Source: Girardinichthys multiradiatus
Lineage: Eukaryota; Chordata; Actinopteri; Cyprinodontiformes; Goodeidae
DNA length: 64,000 bases
Assembly (NCBI RefSeq): GCF_021462225.1
Contig: NC_061796.1
Location: forward strand, 46,563,391 to 46,627,390
Direction of reading: 5' to 3'
Position numbers and translations under genes: made by a program. The notes beneath the pieces are model-generated. The model ran no database searches, had not been told where the DNA came from, and was given only the letters and a program-made list of their open reading frames with translations. Positions 1 to 64,000 of this stretch are shown one piece after another. Every line of letters starts with the position of its first letter. Within the stretch, counting starts at the first letter, position 1.

Positions 1-1
1 A

Positions 2-56985
<56,984 letters not shown>

Positions 56986-57329
56986 CTGGAAAGACAAAAC
57001 AGCAGAGAGCGTTATGGACTGAAGGAGAAATGCATTTAGATTAGGCAAAGATGGTAAGGAGATGGAAAAAGGAAAAGATAAGACTGAGGAGCAGAGATTG
57101 GAAAGAGTGATAGGAAGGGGAGAAACAAAGAAGCAGAAAAGAAACGTAAAGGAAATGGCAGCTGTTGCTGTGGCTGAAAAAAAGGCCGACATGATTAGTG
57201 TAAGAAAACATCTAATCATGGGAATTTTGGAAGAAAACTAAGGACAAAAACAGGAAAATTGACAAAAAGATACAGGACTCACAAAAAAAGGTGACGAAAA
57301 CGAAAAAAATGAGCGACACATTTTTGTAC

Positions 57330-59740
57330 ATTTTGTGAGGCCCCACAACTACCTTATCCATGTTTAATGTTCCTGGGTACAACATATACAGTTGGGATAG
57401 AAGGGGAGGAAAATGGAGTGGGGTCCTAATCTATGATGGGATTGATATTCATCAAATATACATCCCACATCAAACTTTGAAATGCATTGTGGTCTCAATA
57501 ACACTTTCACCTCAAATGTCTTTTATTGTCCTTGCAATCACCAGTCCGCCAAATTAATGTTATACTGGACTATTTAAATTACTGAAAAAATATGAAAGAA
57601 AGGAAATTTAGCTAATGGGTGATGTAAACAAAACTTGGATCAAAAAACACAAAGGAACAATCTTAAAGAAATCAGTAACTCGGTGCAGATAAATCAAATG
57701 ATATTTACACCAACAAGAATAACAGATGGGCCAGACAGGATAACCAAAATATATAACTTAATTAATAACTTAATTAGGTTTGTCAGATCATAACCCTACA
57801 ATAGTTAGAAGAAAGAAACAAAATTCCTTATATTTCAAACCCAGATTTCTCTGAAGAATTAAATAAATGCAATTCACTAAAGTTGCAAAATTGATAATCA
57901 AACTTGTGACCAATCATGAAATAATATAATATTTTAAAAAAAAATGTAAAAACTATTAAAGAGACTAATCCAAAATGTACACAATCAAAATAAAGTAAAT
58001 CAATAACAAGGCTACCATGGTTTAACAATTGTCTTTGGGATTTAATGAAACAAAGGCTCTTGCTCCAATGTTAACAAAAGTCATAAATGAGTTCATGAAT
58101 GAGAGCATTTTTCCTATAACTCTGAAAACAACCATATAGTCAAGCCTTCAATGATGTAAACCACAAATTATTATTAAGCAAATTAAGAAAATTTCCTAAA
58201 GTATAAAACATAAAATTGGATAAAATCATACCTCCATGACATGCACTGGTGTGTGATGGTTAAAAAAGTGAAACACGTCATACGGGGGGTGCCACAGGGC
58301 TCAATTCCAGGCCCCCATGAGCTCCCATCTGTGTGTAATATATGTAAATATGTACGTTGATGACACTGTATTATATTATCATCGTATACCTGTAGAAGTT
58401 GCTCAAAAGCTAACAGAAGATTCAGTTTTATTTATATATTTACAATTCACAACACATGTCGTCTCAAGACTCTTCACAAAGGGTTTAGAATGGTGCGGGT
58501 TGTTGGGGAGGTTAGGTTAAACTACTGAGTGTTAGAGTTTGGCCATTTCAGAATAGCCTATGTGTAGGGGTACTAAATAAAATAATAAACTGATAAAGTT
58601 TGTCCATCTAGAGCTACTGGTGGCCATTATTATACTAAAAACCACAATGACTGGGATACCTCTCTCTGACTGACTGATTATAACCATTGGAAAAGAGAGG
58701 GGGTCATACAGGTAGCAGAAATGGAGGGTGTGTTTGGACCTCAACCATAACTGAGCCGGTTTAGGCTAAAACTAACTCCCCCTTACTCCATCCAACAGGG
58801 AGGGAAGAAGGCAAAGGTAAAAATTATTGGAGAGTGTTGTTTCTTGTTGCATTGTGTGAAAGGTGGGTAACTTTAAAATGGGCTAAGTCAGTTCAATCGA
58901 ATCATACAGATTTCAAGTCAGGTACATTCCAGTTAATCCTAACTATCAAACAGTGCAGTCAGATTCAGTTATTTATTCAAATTGGTTAAAAAGTTTTTCT
59001 ATCTAAGGAAATCCAGATGCAAAGGTTTCCACTTGGTTGTAAAACTTCTGTCTGACCTTAAATATTGATAAGACCGTTTCAAAGTTTTTCACAAATGGAC
59101 ACAGATCTCTAAATTACCCTGATATCTTGATAGAAGGTCAGAAACTAAAAAATGTTAGTGAATTCAAATATTTAAGTGTTACATTAGACACAAGTTTAAG
59201 CTTAAAAAAACATACAAAAAAGTTATCAAACACATTAAAATTCATCCATCCATTTTCTATACTCGCTTTCTAAGCTCAGGAAAAACATCTCGAGTTACTC
59301 GTTCAGCTGTTCGAGGTGAGGGTAAGGTTCCCTAATGCAGAACCTCTTTTGACAAATCATCCTTCTCAACTGTGGCAATACAACAATACAACACACTGCC
59401 AGCTGAACTATTAACCTGTACAGACTTTCACAAGTTTTCACACCTGACAAAAAATGGCTTCTCTCAAATCAATCCTGGTAACATCGGGAGTATAGATGTC
59501 ATCAATAACTGCATATGAATTGTGTTTATATGCTATCGGAATGTATTTGGGATAATGTTTTTATAATCGTGTGTATTTGTCAAATATCTTCAGACTGTCT
59601 TTTACACTTGTTGGCCCAGGGCCTACAGGTGTAAATTAGCACTAAAGCTATAAGCTGGTACAATAAACTCTCCTTTCTGAGGTTAATGAATATTGTACCT
59701 TGTTCCTGTTTAAATAAATAACTAAACTAAAACTAAGCTA
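57330..59740 (+). mobile_element. Decayed LINE, interrupted by insertions
   Basis: Plus-strand LINE relic: endonuclease part NIYSWDRRGGKWSGVLIYD, followed by frameshifts; reverse transcriptase motif YVDDTVLYYHR (58353-58385); C-terminal part LNYPDILIEGQKLKNVSEFK and LSLKKHTKKLSNTLK (about 59095-59240); and a 3' region with CCAGGGCCTACAGGTGTAAA and ending in TTAAATAAATAACTAAAC (59700s). It is broken at about 58430-58990 and 59245-59350 by foreign sequence. Many stops; old. Confidence 0.8.
58430..58990. mobile_element. insertion inside LINE relic
   Basis: Splits the LINE between its YVDD motif and its C-terminal part. It begins near TTTATTTATATATTTACAAT, contains AACACATGTCGTCTCAAGAC, and ends near TATTTATTCAAATTGGTTAA. 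This opening resembles a repeated fish sequence of unknown family. No inverted terminal repeats recognised. Confidence 0.45.
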
Positions 59741-60399
59741 ACTGCACTAAATTAAACTTTAATTAAAACTCATCTTCCTGTCTTCAGATCAGCACAGAGA
59801 AACAGAAAGGCAACAATGAAACAAAGGTGACCCAATCGGGCTCATCAGCAGCCGTCACACTCATTTAAACCCTCGATTAAGTCATTTATGGCACATCGAG
59901 GAAAAGGAAACATGCCTGGATGATCCATCACCGTCGTATCAGATGATAGGACGAAGTCATGGATAGACACGCCTGGCACTTCTCAGCTCTGCAGAGGAGA
60001 TGTGGCTCGAACGCTATGAAAAATTCACTTTAGATGGATGTCACATTCAGTAACATGACGTCTGATGTAAAAGCCCCAAATATGGGTCCTTGTCTCGACA
60101 CCTGGACGGCCCCTTCAACCCACGATTACCAGCAAAGTGAGTGAAGAGCCAGGAATATGTGGAGCTGGGATTTGTATTCAGTGACGGGTTTTTCATTAAC
60201 TCCGGTGCTGCATCTCGTCTTCACAGAAAGAGCCAAGGAGCTGACCTGCAATTGGATCATTCTGAGCTTCATTAAAAAGAATCAGCTCCCAATTTAAAGT
60301 CCTTCTCTGGTCAGTTGAAGTCATTCTCTAAATTAAATATAATAAAAAAAAGAATTCTGACAATAAACTGAAAACAGCCGCTGGGATTCATACCTCGAC

Positions 60400-61775
60400 A
60401 TTTTTAAGATTTTGTCAAATTTCAACCATAAACAGCAAAGTGATTGTCAATGTTATTGACCAACTGAACAAAATCTGAAGGCGTGGGGTTGATTTTTATT
60501 CAGCCTCCTATAATCTAATACCCCTAAAGCAAAAGAGTGAAACTAATTGTCTTCAAAGGTCACCTAATGAGTGAACAGAGCCCAGCTGTGTGTAATTTAA
60601 ACTGAATCCAAACCTTCTGCGAAAGTCTCAGAGGTTTCTTAGAGAACAATCAGCATCATGTAGACAAAGGAACACAGCAGACAGCTCAGGGAGAAGGCTG
60701 TGGAGAAGTGTAAAGCAGGGTTAGGTTCTATAACAATATGCCAAGCATTAAACATCTCCCAGAGCTCTGTTCAGTCCATCATCTGAACATTGGTAGAGGA
60801 TGGACCAACTACAGACCTACCAAGATATGGACATCTACCTAAACTGACAGGCTGGGTAAGGAGAGCATAAATCAGAGAAGAAGGCAAGAGGACCATGGTC
60901 CAAGAAGAAAGACCTTGCTGAGAGAAAACCAAAACATGTCGAGCTTTAAGTTTGCCACAAGCCATGTAGGAGACACCAAATGCGTAAGAAAGTGCTCTAG
61001 TCACATGAGATCAGCATTAAACTTTAAGTCTGTGTGCAAAAACACTTTCTGTTGCAGAAAGCTATCTCTGCACATCACCCTGAATACACCATGCCCACTG
61101 AGAAACATGGTGGAGGCAGCATGATGCTGTGAGGATGCTTTTCTTCATCGAGGACAGGGAAGCTGATGAGAGTTGATATGAAGATGGATGGAGCTAAATC
61201 CAGGACAATCCTGGAAGAAAACCTGTTAGAGGCTGCAGAAGACCTGTGGCTGAGGTGGAAGCTCACCTTCCAGCAGGACACCCACCCTGAACATTCAGCC
61301 AGAGATACAATGAATGGTTCAGAGGTGTCAAACTTCAGTCCTCAAGGGCAGCTGTCCTACAACCTTTGAATGTCTCCCAAGACCAACACACCCAAATCAA
61401 ACAAATTACTTCCTCTTGCACTCAGATTCCAAAGAGTCCTGCTAATGACCTAATAATGTAAGTGGATCAGATGGATCAAAGCATATTCATGTGTTAGAAT
61501 GGAGTTGTCAAAGGCCAGACCTGAAGCCAACTGAGAATCTGTGGTAGAACCTGAAAGGCGCTGATTGCAGAAGATCTTCGTCCAATGTTGCTATATTGGA
61601 GAGAGGAATGGCCTAAAATTTCAATGTCTACCTGTGCAAAATCTGCTGGGGAAAACCTCCCAAAAAACAGGAGATTTTACATGATGTCCCACCATTGTGT
61701 TGGTCTACTGCAGCTGTGATTTTACCCTGACAAAGTATGTAAATTTCAGGCTGTAGATACTTTTGCAAGGCTCTG
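60400..61775 (+). mobile_element. Tc1 relic with a nested insertion
   Basis: Recognisable Tc1 transposase gene on the plus strand: AACAATCAGCATCATGTAGA at the start, TAAACATCTCCCAGAGCTCT, CCAGCAGGACACCCACCCTG (motif QQDTHPEH), and right end TACTTTTGCAAGGCTCTG at 61758-61775 followed by TA. The left end is degraded (around 60400). The coding region has many stops. It is split at 61318-61470 by another element. Confidence 0.8.
61318..61470. mobile_element. nested short element in Tc1 relic
   Basis: The Tc1 sequence runs AATGGTTC, then AGAGGTGTCAAACTTCAGTC and CTCAAGGGCAGCTGTCCTAC interrupt it, and it resumes with ATCAAAGCATATTCATGTG (from about 61477). The inserted piece resembles a hAT-type non-autonomous element common in fish. 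Its far end is decayed, so duplications of the target are not clear. Confidence 0.5.
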
Positions 61776-64000
61776 TAGTAGCATTGAGCTTTCAGACCTT
61801 TCACCAACCAGCGCAGCAAATCTCAACGCTTTGAACAACATACATGCAGCAAAGTCAAAGAAAAAAAAAGATTACATATGACGGAGACTACTTCATATAT
61901 TAAAGCATCAATGCAACTGCTTATTTGTCCAAAAAGAAGGAAGCAAAGCAGGAAAGAAATCCTTATTTCTTCATCCTTGAGCAGAAAAATTACAAGCTGA
62001 TTGGGAATGTGGAGTCGTGACTGTGAATCTGATTATAGTTTGGATTGTCTACCGTACATAGGGCTGGAGGAGCCAAAACATCTGTGCGATCTGGCTTTTA
62101 CCACAAGTGTCTTCAGTGATCAGCTTGAATTCATGTCTGTAAATGGTGAGTTGTGATTACGCTGTTTGTATAAAAAACCTTGTGAGGATGGAAGTGGAGT
62201 TCATCACAGCACATCAAACTGAAGGAGTTTGTTTAAAACGTTTCAGTGAGACTCTTCAACTCCAGCAGCCAGTAAACCTAAATAGCTGTAGAATAAATTC
62301 TAGTTATCAGTAAAACCAGACAGTAATGAAGACTAATTCTCTTTTTCTGGGTTGTCTGTGTGAAACAAACCTGGAAATATCTGCATCAGTTTTTACTAAT
62401 TTTACTGAAGGTAGATAATTAATCACATCGTAGGTTCCCAGGAAGAAGCTGCAGTCCTTGACCTCCCGACCCAAAGGATTAACAGGATTACTTTCCTTTA
62501 AATAAAACTAATAACCACTATCATGTTTTTGGATCAGATGTTAGGATGCTTGTGGCAGCGTTTCTACGTATGGAGTGATTTTATGTTGCATTTGAACATT
62601 CATGTAGCGAACAGGAGATTAACCTTTTTATCTTCATGCTTGGCCGGTCTAAACACATTCCTCCCTGTGCTGATCCGAACTTCCTCGTCTTTTTCCTGGA
62701 ATATTTTCCCAGCGAGTTCAACACAGCTGATATTTTTTATTTTTATTTTTATTTAAAGTCATCCATTTAATAAGAAACCCTTCTTTCCTCCCAAGCATGT
62801 TGTAAACTCCATATAAATATCTATCCAAAAAGCTGCTGATTTATTAATAATGCAGCTTTAATCAGAAAGAAACGTTTGTGCTTTATGAAAACATTTTCAT
62901 TTAGCACTCGAAGTTAAACATTTGATCAATATTTAGTGCATCATAATTTTGTTCGTTTGAAAAAATATTCTTAGTCTCTGAAGCCCATTTTTGAGCTCTA
63001 TAGCGCCCCCTCAGGTGGCAAATCACTCTTATTGCATGTCTTATGCATGTCTGTCCACTGCATAATGCAGCATTTTACATTTCAACTGTTAAATGAGGCG
63101 CGTTGGTGTTTGACTCAGATAGTATAATTTGTTCTCACTTCAGACGGCAGTGGAGTAATTGTTCAAATATTAGTTTAGTTTGATGGTCAAAATGAGTTAA
63201 TTTCTCTATTCAGAGCAAGCTAGCATGATTGTCTTAACTCACTTATTGGACTTCTAACTCTGTGCTGCAGATCTGTGCGTCATAGTGACGTAGGGATGGC
63301 AGAACAAATGCAGAGGTTCTAACTGTTCTAACTGATCCATGTGTGTGCATTTATACCTCCTCAACAGACAGTGTGAACGTTAGAGCGTTAAAGCTGCCCC
63401 TGAAGCCAGCAGAGTATATGGATCTGACTATAAATATGTCTGGGTAGGAGTTAAAGCACCTCTGTTTTTAGTTTTCTAATTAGCAGTGAAAGTTGCCTCT
63501 TGATAAGCACAACAGATGGCAGGAAGAGACACTTTTAAAGCTGCTTCACTCTTCATAAATTCTCAGAATCTCAACTGAATCTTTTAACTGATTAGTTCAG
63601 TTGTGAAACTTCTGAGTCTATATTTAATCATGGGCTGAGCTGTTTTAATCACTTGAATAAGAGCATTAATATTAATAAAAAAGGCTCCCAATGTTTATGT
63701 AAAGTCAGAGCTGAGAGGTTCTCTCAGTCAGTCAGCCCTCCAGCTGATTCCACTGATTTTTCCTCCCCTCTTTCGAGTTTTCTAAGTGAAAGCAGCGGGA
63801 TACAAGCCTGCAGCCTGTCCTTGGCACACAGTACAGTTCCTCGGAAGCATTATCCTCACGATAGAGAATGCAGATCGACACGGAGAGCTTTCTAAACACG
63901 GTTATTCCCGAAGGTTGTTTGTGTTCTGCGGGCCGGCTGCATGCTGAGGAGGAGCTGGTTAGTTTTCTGTTGTTTCAGGGTCTTAACTTCACTCTGATGA

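Larger units (their letters stand above)
56986..64000 (-). other. gabbr1 intron upstream of w1 (open-ended)
   Basis: At least 7 kb. 57040-57170 is purine-rich on the plus strand, next to w1. It contains a decayed plus-strand LINE (57330-59740) and a Tc1 relic (60400-61775). Scanning the minus strand I found no match to the preceding GABBR1 exon (the region with the GGWPGG motif), so that exon must be beyond 64000. 61860-64000 shows nothing I recognise. Confidence 0.8.

Noticed and set aside
57000..64000. Preceding GABBR1 exon (GGWPGG region)
   Set aside because: I scanned the minus strand for this motif and its neighbours and found no match, so I do not report an exon here; it is probably beyond the window.

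Overview
This is nuclear DNA from a vertebrate, very probably a teleost fish. It is a large, intron-rich part of one gene on the minus strand: gabbr1, the GABA-B receptor subunit 1. I built fourteen coding exons (window exons w1 to w14, transcript order, from 56985 down to 137) by matching conserved receptor sequence and requiring GT-AG splice sites with compatible phases. They sum to 1788 nt, or 596 codons, with no frame break. They encode most of the extracellular Venus-flytrap ligand-binding domain (w1 to w8), the linker plus TM1 (w9), TM2 (w10), TM3 (w11), TM4 (w12), the second extracellular loop (w13), and TM5 to the start of TM6 (w14). The 5' exons (signal peptide, any sushi domains, first part of lobe 1) lie beyond 64000. 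The 3' exons (rest of TM6, TM7, coiled-coil tail) lie beyond position 1. I see no other host protein-coding gene.

Layout: w14 and w13 (137-3083), w12 (5334-5444), w11 (7420-7536), w10 (13579-13711), w9 (19355-19505), a 15.7 kb intron, w8 to w6 (35223-37554), a 9.5 kb intron, w5 to w2 (47044-48560), an 8.3 kb intron, w1 (56851-56985), then at least 7 kb of open-ended intron.

The introns are full of fish-type repeats. Tc1/mariner relics from at least four families are present, two nearly complete (22187-23818 and 27674-28910). A roughly 3.4 kb non-LTR retrotransposon on the minus strand carries endonuclease and reverse transcriptase (41181 to about 44570). A second, badly decayed LINE lies on the plus strand (57330-59740). 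There are four tRNA-headed SINE copies, two long tetranucleotide arrays (GATA 13009-13455, GGAT 34419-34977) and several GT microsatellites. The overall style (many Tc1 copies, LINE tails of short repeats, GGAT tails) suggests a percomorph fish, but the species cannot be fixed from sequence alone.

The main unexplained signals are structural: a perfect 21-bp hairpin 85 nt upstream of exon w9, a 14-bp hairpin at 24967, a 25-bp palindrome with YY1-like sites at the LINE 5' end, and polypyrimidine-type strand asymmetry next to exons w1, w3 and w13. I found no evidence of a new multi-gene system.
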